Under the pieces are notes generated by a model. The model did no database searches and was not told where the DNA came from. It worked only from the letters and a program-made list of their open reading frames with translations. DNA of 42,607 bases from an uncultured Prevotellaceae bacterium (GTDB lineage: Bacteria > Bacteroidota > Bacteroidia > Bacteroidales > Bacteroidaceae), in assembly GCA_900318115.1 (NCBI GenBank), contig ONJJ01000028.1, forward strand, positions 1 to 42,607. The letters are read 5' to 3'. This document shows, piece by piece, positions 7,243-15,637 of the stretch. Position 1 is the first letter of the stretch. Each line of letters starts with the position of its first letter. The position numbers and the translations under genes are program-made.

Positions 7243-9054
7243 GGCAATCTTGTCGACGTTCATGCTGCGTGCACTGGCATCGAATATTTCCTTGTACACG
7301 CCTCCCTGGTGATACACCTCTGAGGGCGAGCCGCTTTGGACCACGTGGCCCTGCTGGAGCACATAAATCTGGTCGGCATCAATGATTTGTCCGATGTTGT
7401 GGGAGATGATGATGACGGTGCGTCCAGCCTTGATGGCATCGATGCTATTCTTGATTTGCTCTGTGGCGATGGCGTCCAGGCTGGCTGTGGGTTCGTCGAG
7501 GAAGATGATGGGTGGGTTCTTGATGAACATTCGGGCAATGGCAACGCGCTGTTGCTGCCCGCCGCTGAGTTGCAGGGCAGAGGTCTCGAAGCCCTGGGGC
7601 AGTTGCATGACCTGGTCGTAGAGGTAAGCCTGCTTGGCTGCGCGGACGACATCTTCGTGTGTGGCCTGCGTGTTGCCGTAGCGGATGTTCTCCTCGATGG
7701 TGCCGTCGAAGATATGGTTCTTCTGCAGCACCAGTCCTACGTGGTCGCGCAGCCATTGCGTGTCCCACTGGCTCAGCTCCACGCCGTCCAGCTTGATGCT
7801 GCCCTTGTCGGGCGAATAGAATTTGTCTAAGAGGTTCACGATGGTGCTCTTGCCGGCTCCGCTGAGACCCACCAGCGCCGTGATCTTTCCGGCCGGGATG
7901 TGCATCGAGACGTCGAACAGGGCCTGGGTGCCATTGCTGTAGGTGAAATCCACGCCCGAGAGCTCGAAGTCGCCCTGCACTCCCGAGGGGTGGTGCGTTC
8001 CCGTGGCTTCCACTTCCTCCTGGGCATCGAGGATTCCGAAGAAACCTTCGGCATAGATGAGCGCGTCGTTCATGTCATCGTAGATGCGATGCAGCTGGCG
8101 GATGGGAGCACTGACGTTGGCGAAGAGCATCACGTGGTACATGATCTTGCCTATCGACATTCCGGGATAGTCGATGAGCACGAGGTAGGCCGTCAGGATG
8201 ATGATCAGCACGGTGCCGATCTGTTCGAGGAAACTCTTCAGTCCATTGAACATATAACTCTGCTTGCGTGTGTTCAGCTGCAGGTCCGTCATACTCGTCT
8301 GGATGGCAGCCTGCCGCTCGGCCTCGATTTGTTCGCGGTTGAACGACTTGATGACCGTGATGCTCTCCAGAATATTCAGGATGCCCTGGCTGACCGCTTG
8401 ATGGCCCCCGAAGATGCTGCGGCGACCGCCCTTCATGCGGTTGGCCTGGATGTAAGTCACCCAGAAATAGATGGGCACAATGGCCAGGGCCACCAGCCCC
8501 ACATATACGTTGGCCATGAACATCAAGACCAAGGCGAGCACGGCACTGGTGAACAACGGCAGGATCTCGATGAAGAAATTGTTTACGGTGTTCGAGAGGC
8601 TCATGATGCCGCGGTCGATGCGCGACTGGAGTTTGCCCGTCTCGTTGCCCTCTTGCGTGAAGAATGCCATGCGGAAAGAGAGGATACGTTCCACCACTCG
8701 CAACGAGAGGTCGCGGCTGACGAGAATGCGCATGCGTTCGCCGTAGTAGCGCTGGAAGAACGTCACCAGCGCACCGATGACCTCCTTGCCCAGCAGGATG
8801 ATGCTGATGACGGTGAGGATGCGCGCTGCCTGGCTCCACGAGAAGCCTTCGGGCTGCTGGATGAGCGCGTTGATGGCGTCAACGGCGCGGTCCAGCACCA
8901 CGGCGTTCACCTGTGCCATGAGTGACCCCACGAAGGTGAGCACCAGAGTCACGCCGATGAGCCAGCGGTAGGGGAGTACATAGGGCAGGATGTTCTTGAG
9001 CAAGTCCCAGATGTTCATCTTCTTGGTCGTGTTGGTAGGGATTTCTGTGTTCAT
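7228..9054 (-). CDS. ABC exporter half-transporter (fused membrane and ATPase domains)
   Basis: A 608-residue type IV ABC half-transporter, expected to work as a homodimer in the inner membrane. The membrane domain covers about 20-325 with six predicted helices. The nucleotide-binding domain covers about 360-600: Walker A GLSGAGKST (396-404), Q-loop Gln444, signature LSGGQQQ (496-502), Walker B IIFLDEP (516-522) and switch His551. All catalytic motifs are intact. Its ATG overlaps the stop of the upstream lysoplasmalogenase-like gene by four bases (ATGA), implying translational coupling. Sequence alone does not reveal the cargo; lipids, peptides or drugs are typical for this group. Confidence 0.9.
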   Translation of the reverse strand: MNTEIPTNTTKKMNIWDLLKNILPYVLPYRWLIGVTLVLTFVGSLMAQVNAVVLDRAVDAINALIQQPEGFSWSQAARILTVISIILLGKEVIGALVTFFQRYYGERMRILVSRDLSLRVVERILSFRMAFFTQEGNETGKLQSRIDRGIMSLSNTVNNFFIEILPLFTSAVLALVLMFMANVYVGLVALAIVPIYFWVTYIQANRMKGGRRSIFGGHQAVSQGILNILESITVIKSFNREQIEAERQAAIQTSMTDLQLNTRKQSYMFNGLKSFLEQIGTVLIIILTAYLVLIDYPGMSIGKIMYHVMLFANVSAPIRQLHRIYDDMNDALIYAEGFFGILDAQEEVEATGTHHPSGVQGDFELSGVDFTYSNGTQALFDVSMHIPAGKITALVGLSGAGKSTIVNLLDKFYSPDKGSIKLDGVELSQWDTQWLRDHVGLVLQKNHIFDGTIEENIRYGNTQATHEDVVRAAKQAYLYDQVMQLPQGFETSALQLSGGQQQRVAIARMFIKNPPIIFLDEPTASLDAIATEQIKNSIDAIKAGRTVIIISHNIGQIIDADQIYVLQQGHVVQSGSPSEVYHQGGVYKEIFDASARSMNVDKIANTIG

Positions 9055-9791
9055 TGTGGTCGTGTGTTAGTGAGGATGGAAGCTGTCACCAGCAATTGGG
9101 AGGTGAAGTAGGTGGGCATCATCAGCAGGTAGAGCGTGTCGTCGCCCAGGAAGCGCTTTTGCGCTATCAGTAGGTCGGAGAAGAGAAGACTGGCGATGCC
9201 TGCTGCAAAAAGGACGCGGGCAAGGCAAGGAAGGGTCGGAAAATTGTTGTCCCCGGAAATGTCGGAGCCTCCTGTTTCTCCTGATTGTTTAGAGTATTCT
9301 GAGGTCCTTGATTCCCTGGAGCTCCCCGTCAACCCTAATGCTGCCGCCATCGACAGGCAGGATACGAGGATGTAGGCCAGCACGGCACCGCTGGTGACTG
9401 CATCGCCGATTCGGGGTCGGAGCAGCAAACCATAGTAGCCCGCACCAAACACGGCGACGAGCCCGGCTAACCAGCCCCGCCTCAGACGCCCAAGGCACAG
9501 GCAATAGGCCACGTAGCCCAGATGAGCCAGCAGGAACAAGGCCACGCCGCAGACGAACCCCTCGAACGAGCCACCCCAGTGCCCCAGGACAAAGTCTCCC
9601 ATGAACGAAAGCAAGAGGGCCGTTGCCACGAACCCAGTGGCACTTCGCACTACGGCCTCGCGCGTGCGTATAATAATAAGGAGTAGGCACAACAACGTGG
9701 TGCCCGACCGCAGTAGGAAACTGCCTGTCTGCAAGTAGCCGGCCAACGTGGCCAGCGGCACGAGAAGTAGCAGAAGGGACCGGTACTTCAT
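9051..9791 (-). CDS. Lysoplasmalogenase-like membrane protein (YhhN/TMEM86 family)
   Basis: A 246-residue protein with about eight hydrophobic segments and the family's conserved acidic motifs, LLSFMGDFVLG and ASLLFSDLLIAQK. YhhN/TMEM86 proteins are integral-membrane enzymes that hydrolyse the vinyl-ether bond of lysoplasmalogens; whether this one does so is inferred from family only. A hydrophilic insert of roughly 35 residues (SSRESRTSEYSKQSGETGG and following) interrupts the middle of the protein and looks like a variable loop. The start at 9791 was chosen because the in-frame ATG at 9824 lies inside the terminator hairpin of the aldolase gene. The gene overlaps the ABC exporter by four bases. 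Confidence 0.8.
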   Translation of the reverse strand: MKYRSLLLLLVPLATLAGYLQTGSFLLRSGTTLLCLLLIIIRTREAVVRSATGFVATALLLSFMGDFVLGHWGGSFEGFVCGVALFLLAHLGYVAYCLCLGRLRRGWLAGLVAVFGAGYYGLLLRPRIGDAVTSGAVLAYILVSCLSMAAALGLTGSSRESRTSEYSKQSGETGGSDISGDNNFPTLPCLARVLFAAGIASLLFSDLLIAQKRFLGDDTLYLLMMPTYFTSQLLVTASILTNTRPQ

Positions 9792-9831
9792 AAACAGAAA
9801 AGGAGGGCACACCGCGAGGTGCACCCTCCTT
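9791..9831 (-). terminator. Rho-independent terminator of the aldolase gene
   Basis: On the minus strand AAGGAGGG pairs with CCCTCCTT (arms 9824-9831 and 9800-9807), extended by a CAC/GTG pairing with a short bulge, and is followed by a T-rich run that reaches the ATG of the next gene. It separates fba from the lysoplasmalogenase-ABC pair. Confidence 0.8.
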
Positions 9832-9844
9832 GCTATGAATGGAT

Positions 9845-10843
9845 TTAGAGCTTGTCGTTGGAGCCGAGGACGTCCACGATCTTGTGGATGTACATCTTCT
9901 TCATGTTCTCGCGAGCGGGCTTCAGATACTGGCGAGGATCGAAGTGGTCGGGGTGCTCAGCGAGATACTTGCGGATAGCGGCGGTCATAGCCAGACGGCT
10001 GTCGGAGTCGATGTTGATCTTGCAGACAGCGCTCTTGCTGGCCTCGCGCAGCTGCTCCTCGGGGATACCTACTGCATCGGGCAGCTTGCCGCCGTAGGCG
10101 TTGATTGTATCGACCTCGTCCTGAGGCACGGAGCTGGAGCCGTGGAGCACGATGGGGAAGCCGGGGAGCTTCTTCTCGATCTGGTGGAGGATGTCAAAGG
10201 CGAGGGGAGGAGGTACGAGCCTGCCGGTCTTCGGGTCGCGTGTGCACTGTTCGGGCTTGAACTTGTAAGCGCCGTGGCTGGTGCCGATGGAGATGGCGAG
10301 GCTGTCGCAACCGCTGCGGGTGGAGAAGTCGATAACCTCTTCGGGCTTCGTGTAGTGGCTGACCTCGGAGGCTACTTCGTCCTCAACGCCGGCGAGCACA
10401 CCCAGCTCTGCCTCGACGGTGACGTCGTGAGCGTGAGCGTATTCTACCACCTGCTTGGTGATGCGGATGTTCTCCTCGTAGGGGAGAGCGGAACCGTCGA
10501 ACATCACGCTGGAGAAACCATTGTCGATGCACTCCTTGCAGAGCTCGAAGCTATCGCCGTGGTCCAGGTGAAGCACGATCTGAGGATTGGGGCAGCCCAG
10601 TTCCTTGGCATATTCCACAGCACCCTGTGCCATGTAGCGGAGGATGGTGCCGTTGGCGTAGTTGCGAGCGCCCTTGCTGACCTGCATGATGACAGGAGAC
10701 TTGGTCTCCACAGCAGCCTGTACGATGGCCTGCATCTGTTCCATGGTGTTGAAGTTGAAGGCGGGGATGGCATAGCCACCGGCAACAGCCTTCTTGAACA
10801 TCTCGCGAGTGTTCACGAGACCCAGTTCTTTGTAACTTGTCAT
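9845..10843 (-). CDS. fba: Class II fructose-bisphosphate aldolase
   Basis: A 332-residue zinc-dependent aldolase that interconverts fructose-1,6-bisphosphate with glyceraldehyde-3-phosphate and dihydroxyacetone phosphate in glycolysis and gluconeogenesis. Class II motifs are present: PAFNFNTMEQM near 27, LHLDHGD at 91-97 (catalytic Asp94, zinc ligand His95), VEAELGVLAG at about 143, GTSHGAYK at 187-194 (zinc ligand His190), and VLHGSSS at 232-238 (zinc ligand His234). Length and sequence style match the Bacteroidales form. It ends 14 bases before a strong terminator and is probably monocistronic. The 79-base upstream gap is AT-rich, but I found no exact TAnnTTTG box there. Confidence 0.95.
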   Translation of the reverse strand: MTSYKELGLVNTREMFKKAVAGGYAIPAFNFNTMEQMQAIVQAAVETKSPVIMQVSKGARNYANGTILRYMAQGAVEYAKELGCPNPQIVLHLDHGDSFELCKECIDNGFSSVMFDGSALPYEENIRITKQVVEYAHAHDVTVEAELGVLAGVEDEVASEVSHYTKPEEVIDFSTRSGCDSLAISIGTSHGAYKFKPEQCTRDPKTGRLVPPPLAFDILHQIEKKLPGFPIVLHGSSSVPQDEVDTINAYGGKLPDAVGIPEEQLREASKSAVCKINIDSDSRLAMTAAIRKYLAEHPDHFDPRQYLKPARENMKKMYIHKIVDVLGSNDKL

Positions 10844-10922
10844 TTTTTTCTTGTTTAAAATTAATAGATGAATGTTTAAGTTTAATATAGAATATCAATT
10901 CCAGTTCCGGATTCTTGGTCTG

Positions 10923-11975
10923 TCATCTTCTCTTGACGAAATAGGTGACGACGGGCAGGTGGTCTGAGTATCCGTCGAGCCAAACGCCTGCGGCGTGTGT
11001 GCGCTTGGGCGTTCCTTTGTATTTACCCTCGCTCTGGAGCAGGTAGGGGAAGCGCTGGATCTTGGCTTCGAAGAAAGTGAGGCTGTCGTAGTCCTTCTTG
11101 CCCTTGACGTCGAGGCAGTTGGGGGTCATCACAATTTGGTCGAAGAGGTTCCATCCGCCCTGATAGCTCAGGGTGCCGTGGCCGTCAAGCAGGATTTGCC
11201 ACCAGGGGTTGAACATCTGTCCCTCGGTGGCATCTTCGATCTTGCGGCGTGCCTTGAGGCACTTGGCCATGGAGGCGTCGAAGGGGTCGTCGTTCATATC
11301 GCCCATCACGAGAACCTTCATGGCAGGGTTGGCCTGGAGGATGCTGTCTTTCTCGGCACAGACCATCGTGCCGGCAGCCTCGCGAGCGGGGGAGGGAGAG
11401 AAGCGGCTGGGCCAGTGGCAGACGATGACGGTGATGCTGTCGCCACCCAGGGTGCCCTGCACGGTGAGGAAGCCACGCGTGGGACGGGTGATGTGCTCGT
11501 TGAGGATGTAGGGCTGCAGCCACATCTTTGCGGGCTGGAAGAAGCGCGGGTTATAGAGCAGTCCGCAGTCCACGCCTCGCTTGTCGGGACCCTCGATGTG
11601 GACAAACTTCATACCTCGGTCCGCCAGGGGCTGCTGGGCGCAGAGGTCGCTCAGGCAGTGGGCATTCTCCACCTCGCTGACACCGATGAGGGCGCAGCCT
11701 ATGCCCTTGAGGCGGTCGGTGCCCATATCGGCAAGGGCGCGAGCCATGTTGGAGAGCTTGTGCTCGTACTTCATCTGCGTCCAATGGTTCGTACCGTCGG
11801 GGAGGTACTCATAGTCGTTCTTGTCCTCGCCCGTGTTGGGGTCAAGGTCATGTTCCGTGTCGAAGAGGTTCTCGATGTTGTAGAAGCCGATGGCATAGAG
11901 ACCAAGCTTGCGGTCCTGGGCCACGGCAGTCGTTGCCAGGAAAATCAGCCACGAGAGAAGAATAGTCTTGCGCAT
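10923..11975 (-). CDS. Secreted endonuclease/exonuclease/phosphatase (EEP) family protein
   Basis: A 350-residue protein with an N-terminal signal peptide (cleavage near AVAQ, residue 20), then a complete EEP fold. Visible active-site motifs are FYNIENLFD (31-39, Asn33), GVSEVEN (98-104, metal-binding Glu), CHWPSR (186-191, His187), GDMNDDP (225-231, Asp and Asn) and the final YSDHLP with Asp338-His339. EEP enzymes cleave phosphodiester or phosphomonoester bonds in nucleic acids, nucleotides or lipids. The gene is divergent from a TonB-dependent receptor whose downstream genes include OB-fold lipoproteins and a DNA/RNA endonuclease. A role in breaking down extracellular nucleic acid in the periplasm or at the surface is therefore a reasonable inference. 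Each side has its own promoter box in the shared gap. Confidence 0.87.
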   Translation of the reverse strand: MRKTILLSWLIFLATTAVAQDRKLGLYAIGFYNIENLFDTEHDLDPNTGEDKNDYEYLPDGTNHWTQMKYEHKLSNMARALADMGTDRLKGIGCALIGVSEVENAHCLSDLCAQQPLADRGMKFVHIEGPDKRGVDCGLLYNPRFFQPAKMWLQPYILNEHITRPTRGFLTVQGTLGGDSITVIVCHWPSRFSPSPAREAAGTMVCAEKDSILQANPAMKVLVMGDMNDDPFDASMAKCLKARRKIEDATEGQMFNPWWQILLDGHGTLSYQGGWNLFDQIVMTPNCLDVKGKKDYDSLTFFEAKIQRFPYLLQSEGKYKGTPKRTHAAGVWLDGYSDHLPVVTYFVKRR

Positions 11976-12013
11976 AAGGCAGAATTTGGTGCTTATATGT
12001 ATGATTTCGGCCG

Positions 12014-12021
12014 CAAAGATA
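12014..12021 (-). promoter_or_regulatory. -7 box of the EEP nuclease gene
   Basis: TATCTTTG on the minus strand fits TAnnTTTG, 38 bases before the ATG at 11975. Confidence 0.6.
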
Positions 12022-12116
12022 CTCCTTTTTTGTTGAAAGGAAAATATAAAAGGCGAAAAAGTTGTCTCCGAACAAAAAAAAATGCAATTAAGTTGCTACA
12101 TTAAGATAATTTTGCA

Positions 12117-12124
12117 TACCTTTG
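12117..12124 (+). promoter_or_regulatory. -7 box of the TonB-dependent receptor operon
   Basis: TACCTTTG fits TAnnTTTG, 33 bases before the ATG at 12158, with a TTG at 12093-12095 as a possible -33 element. It supports the 12158 start over the ATG at 12122, which lies inside the box. Confidence 0.6.
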
Positions 12125-12157
12125 TGGCGAAAATCATACATTTTCTATTATCTACCA

Positions 12158-14722
12158 ATGAGAAAAAATCTTCTTTTGACGATTGCCACGCTGGCTTTAG
12201 CGCTGCACGGTTGGGCGCAGAAACCAGCCACTGGCGACACCCCTAAGACCGAGAGCGACGACGAGGCCGCTTTCGTGTTCGATGAGTCGGAGCTGGATGT
12301 GAACGAGGAGTCTGATGTCTCGCAGGACGTCATTCAAATCAGTTCCAGCAGCAATATGTACACCAGCAACATCAGCTACACCTTCAGTCCGATGTGGTTC
12401 AAGTTCCGTGCACTGGACCAGCGGTACAACGATACCTACATGAATGGTGTGCTGGTCAACAGCGCAGAAAGTGGTTCGTTCGGCTTCTCGCAGAGCATCG
12501 GCGGACTGAATGATGCCTACAACCGTTCGGGCGACTATTCTTCGCCCTTCGAGACGAACACCTACGGCCTGGCAGCCTTCGGCGGAAGCAATAACTATAA
12601 CTTCCGAGCCAGCAACTATGCAGCAGGCCACAAGATCACCCTCTCCGGTGCCAACCGCAACTACCGCGTGCGTGCCATTTACTCCTTCGGCACAGGGGTG
12701 AGCGAGAAGGGATGGTCATTCTTCGGAACCGTGGGCTACCGATGGGCCAACCAGGGATATGTCAAAGGAACCTTCTACAACTCATTGAGTTATTTCCTCA
12801 CCCTGCAGAAGATGTTCAACGACCGCCACAGCCTCAGCCTCAGCACCTGGGGAACGCCCACGGAGCGCGGACAGCAGGGCATCAGCACCGATGAGGCTTA
12901 CTGGCTCGCCAACGACTACCAGTACAACCCCTACTGGGGCTATCAGGATGGCAAGAAACGCAACTCGCGCGTGGTGAACACCTTCGAGCCGTCGGCCTTG
13001 CTCACCTGGGACTTCAAGATCAACGACAACCTGAAGCTCGTGACCTCCCTCTATGGCAAGTACGGCATGGACAGCCGTTCGCGTCTGCAGTACAACAACT
13101 CCCTGAATCCCAAACCCGACTACTGGAAGGCCTTCCCCAGCTACAACTACGATGTATGGGGCCTGACCGACGGCAGCAACAACGACCTCGCAGCCTGGCA
13201 AGACAGCTATGACTTCTGGACGGCAGCCGAAGAGAACAGGCAGATTCAGTGGGACAAGCTCTACTACGCCAATCAGCAGATGAACGCCGTGGGCGGCGAT
13301 GCTGCTTACTACATGCTCAAGCGCCACAGCGACCAGTTCGCCCTGCACCTCGGTTCCACCCTCAACTGGGACATCAATCCCCAAACGAAGTTCCAGGTGG
13401 GCGTCCAGCTGGCCTCGAACACGGGTAAGCACTATCAGACCGTCTCTGACATGATGGGAGCCGACAACCTCCACAATGTCAACAACTACGCCATCGGCAC
13501 TTACGCTGGCAGCGACCCCCGTGTGCAGTATGACCTGAACAATCCCGGAGGGGCTGTGGGCAAGGGCGACCGCTTCGGCTACGACTACAACATCGTAGTC
13601 CAGAAGGCTACAGCCTGGGCTCAGTTCACCAAGGACCAGGGTATCAGCCACAGCTTCATCAGTGCCAAGATCGGTGGCACCCAGATGTGGCGCGACGGCA
13701 AGATGCGCAACGGCCTCTTTGCCGACAACAGCTACGGCAAGAGCGGCACCGCCCGTTTCCTCGACGGCGGCTTCAAAATGGGCACAAACCTGAACTTCGG
13801 TAAAGGTCACGTCGTTGGCTTCGGCGTCAGCTACATGACCAACGCCCCCTACGCCTCCGGCTGGGGGACGGGAGCCTTCCAGGCACCTGAGATGAACAAC
13901 AATTTCGTCGATGGACTGAAGGTGGAGCACATGGCAGCTGCAGAACTCGGCTATGCGCTGACGCTCAGCTGGATGCGCGCCAACCTGACGGCTTACTATA
14001 TGCACGGCACTCGCCTCAACGAGTGGCAGAACTACTACTATGATGATGTCAACAGCTTCACCTACGTGAGCATGACGGGCGCCGAGAAGGACTACTACGG
14101 TGTCGAGCTCGGTATCAAATTCAAGGTCACTTCCGCTTTCAGTATCGATGTCCTCGGCTCCATCGGCGATGCCAAGTACACCAAGAACACGGACGTCAGC
14201 TACCTCCTCTCCACGGAAGGAACGGTCACCAAGGACGTCCTATATAATAAAGGTATGCGCGAGGCCGCCACGCCGCTCACGGTGGCTGGCGTCGCTCTGA
14301 ACTACAACGTGCGTGGCTGGTGGTTCACCCTCAAGGGTAACTACTACGACCGCATTTACCTCAGCTACGCTCCCTCGCTGCGCTACCAGAGCACGCTCAT
14401 CCGTTCTGGTGCTGTGGACAACGACGGCTCGCTCATCGTTCCCGAGCAGGCCAAGGGAAATGGCGGATTCATGCTCGACGGAAGCATCGGACACCAGTTC
14501 CGCATCGCTGGCCACCCGCTCAGCGTGAACCTCATGCTGACCAATATCCTCAACAACCGCAAGTTCGTCAACCGCGGTTGGGAACAGAGCCGAAGCAGCT
14601 ACACCACCGACCAGACTACGGGTGAGAAATCGACCATCCGCACCTACAACTTCCAGAAGAACCCGATGAAGTGCTACGTGCAAGGATTCAACTTCATGCT
14701 GAACCTCAACTACCGCTTCTGA
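12158..14722 (+). CDS. TonB-dependent outer-membrane receptor of a nuclease-linked locus
   Basis: An 854-residue outer-membrane protein with a signal peptide ending near GWAQ (residue 21). A short, strongly acidic segment follows at about 32-53, in place of the carboxypeptidase-like domain common in SusC proteins. The plug-like region follows (FKFRALDQRYNDTYMNGV at about 81-98). The rest is an alternating beta-strand pattern rich in Tyr, Trp, Asn and Gly, ending in the aromatic C-terminus NLNYRF typical of beta-barrels. It should move a ligand across the outer membrane using TonB energy. The downstream OB-fold lipoproteins and nucleases suggest nucleic-acid fragments or nucleotides as cargo; that is inference from context. 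It is the first gene of an operon with the DUF5689 gene, 51 bases downstream. Confidence 0.85.
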   Translation: MRKNLLLTIATLALALHGWAQKPATGDTPKTESDDEAAFVFDESELDVNEESDVSQDVIQISSSSNMYTSNISYTFSPMWFKFRALDQRYNDTYMNGVLVNSAESGSFGFSQSIGGLNDAYNRSGDYSSPFETNTYGLAAFGGSNNYNFRASNYAAGHKITLSGANRNYRVRAIYSFGTGVSEKGWSFFGTVGYRWANQGYVKGTFYNSLSYFLTLQKMFNDRHSLSLSTWGTPTERGQQGISTDEAYWLANDYQYNPYWGYQDGKKRNSRVVNTFEPSALLTWDFKINDNLKLVTSLYGKYGMDSRSRLQYNNSLNPKPDYWKAFPSYNYDVWGLTDGSNNDLAAWQDSYDFWTAAEENRQIQWDKLYYANQQMNAVGGDAAYYMLKRHSDQFALHLGSTLNWDINPQTKFQVGVQLASNTGKHYQTVSDMMGADNLHNVNNYAIGTYAGSDPRVQYDLNNPGGAVGKGDRFGYDYNIVVQKATAWAQFTKDQGISHSFISAKIGGTQMWRDGKMRNGLFADNSYGKSGTARFLDGGFKMGTNLNFGKGHVVGFGVSYMTNAPYASGWGTGAFQAPEMNNNFVDGLKVEHMAAAELGYALTLSWMRANLTAYYMHGTRLNEWQNYYYDDVNSFTYVSMTGAEKDYYGVELGIKFKVTSAFSIDVLGSIGDAKYTKNTDVSYLLSTEGTVTKDVLYNKGMREAATPLTVAGVALNYNVRGWWFTLKGNYYDRIYLSYAPSLRYQSTLIRSGAVDNDGSLIVPEQAKGNGGFMLDGSIGHQFRIAGHPLSVNLMLTNILNNRKFVNRGWEQSRSSYTTDQTTGEKSTIRTYNFQKNPMKCYVQGFNFMLNLNYRF

Positions 14723-14773
14723 ATCTTTCTTTCAACGAATAATACGAATCACACGAATATAAGTTCTATCTTT

Positions 14774-15637
14774 ATGAAACTACAGACAATATACAAAGGG
14801 TTGGCACTCATGACTTTGTTTTTGGCCCTGGCCTCTTGCATGGATAAAGAATGGGACACGCCAGATACCACACGTCCGGCCTATGGAAACAACTCCATCG
14901 AGGAAGTGGAAGCCAAACTGGTGACCATAGACCAACTGAAGACGACCTATGCCAGCGTCATCAATGCCAGCGGCTTCCAGCGCATCACCGATGACCTGCA
15001 ACTCAAGTGCACCGTTATCGGCAACGACATCGGCGGAAATATCTACAAGCAAATTTGCGTCCAGGATGCCACAGGTGCCATGATTGTCGGCATCAATGGA
15101 ACGGGACTTTTCCCCTTCCTTAGCGTGGGACAGCAAATCCTGATCAACCTGAAGGACCTCTGCATCGGCGGCTACGGTCAGCAGACACAGTTGGGCGACG
15201 AGTACAACGGAAGCATCGGCCGTATGTCCACCTCCAAATGGGAAGACCACGTGCGTATCCTGCCCAGCCACGACATGAGCCAGATCGACACCATCGACTT
15301 CTACAACGTGGCCAAGAGCGACATGGCACGCTACTGCGGACACCTCGTCTGCCTCAAGGACGTGCAAATCGGCGATGCCGACGGCACCACCACCCTTGCC
15401 CCGGAGTACACTTCCGGCACCACGCTGACCTACAACGGCAGCACCAACGGGTATGTGCACCACACCCTCAACGGCGAGTCCATGAACACCCTGCTGCTGC
15501 GAACCAGCACCTACGCAGACTTCGCAGCTCTCGTCATTCCTCAGAAACCTGTCACACTCTATGGCATCGCCACTCGCTACCGCAATACGTGGCAGATTCT
15601 GATCCGTGCGGAAGAGGACATTAAAATTGATAAATGA
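14774..15637 (+). CDS. DUF5689-type OB-fold lipoprotein
   Basis: A 287-residue lipoprotein (signal peptide with lipobox LASC, Cys22). After a short linker, residues about 50-170 resemble the DUF5689 domain (VTIDQLKTTY, KCTVIGNDIGGNIYKQICVQ, GAMIVGINGTGLF), a beta-rich OB-like fold common in Bacteroidetes lipoproteins encoded beside nucleases and TonB receptors. The C-terminal part holds a second beta-rich region (CGHLVCLKDVQIGDADG). OB folds often bind oligonucleotides or oligosaccharides, so it may capture substrate on the cell surface for the receptor encoded just before it. Its stop codon overlaps the start of the next gene by four bases, showing tight coupling. Function is inferred. Confidence 0.8.
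   Translation: MKLQTIYKGLALMTLFLALASCMDKEWDTPDTTRPAYGNNSIEEVEAKLVTIDQLKTTYASVINASGFQRITDDLQLKCTVIGNDIGGNIYKQICVQDATGAMIVGINGTGLFPFLSVGQQILINLKDLCIGGYGQQTQLGDEYNGSIGRMSTSKWEDHVRILPSHDMSQIDTIDFYNVAKSDMARYCGHLVCLKDVQIGDADGTTTLAPEYTSGTTLTYNGSTNGYVHHTLNGESMNTLLLRTSTYADFAALVIPQKPVTLYGIATRYRNTWQILIRAEEDIKIDK

Noticed and set aside
6969-7247. 92-codon minus-strand frame in the gap after the rhamnosidase
   Set aside because: It is made of the inverted repeat and the 22-base array and has no protein-like features.
9792-9824. Upstream start for the lysoplasmalogenase-like gene
   Set aside because: These codons lie inside the aldolase terminator hairpin.
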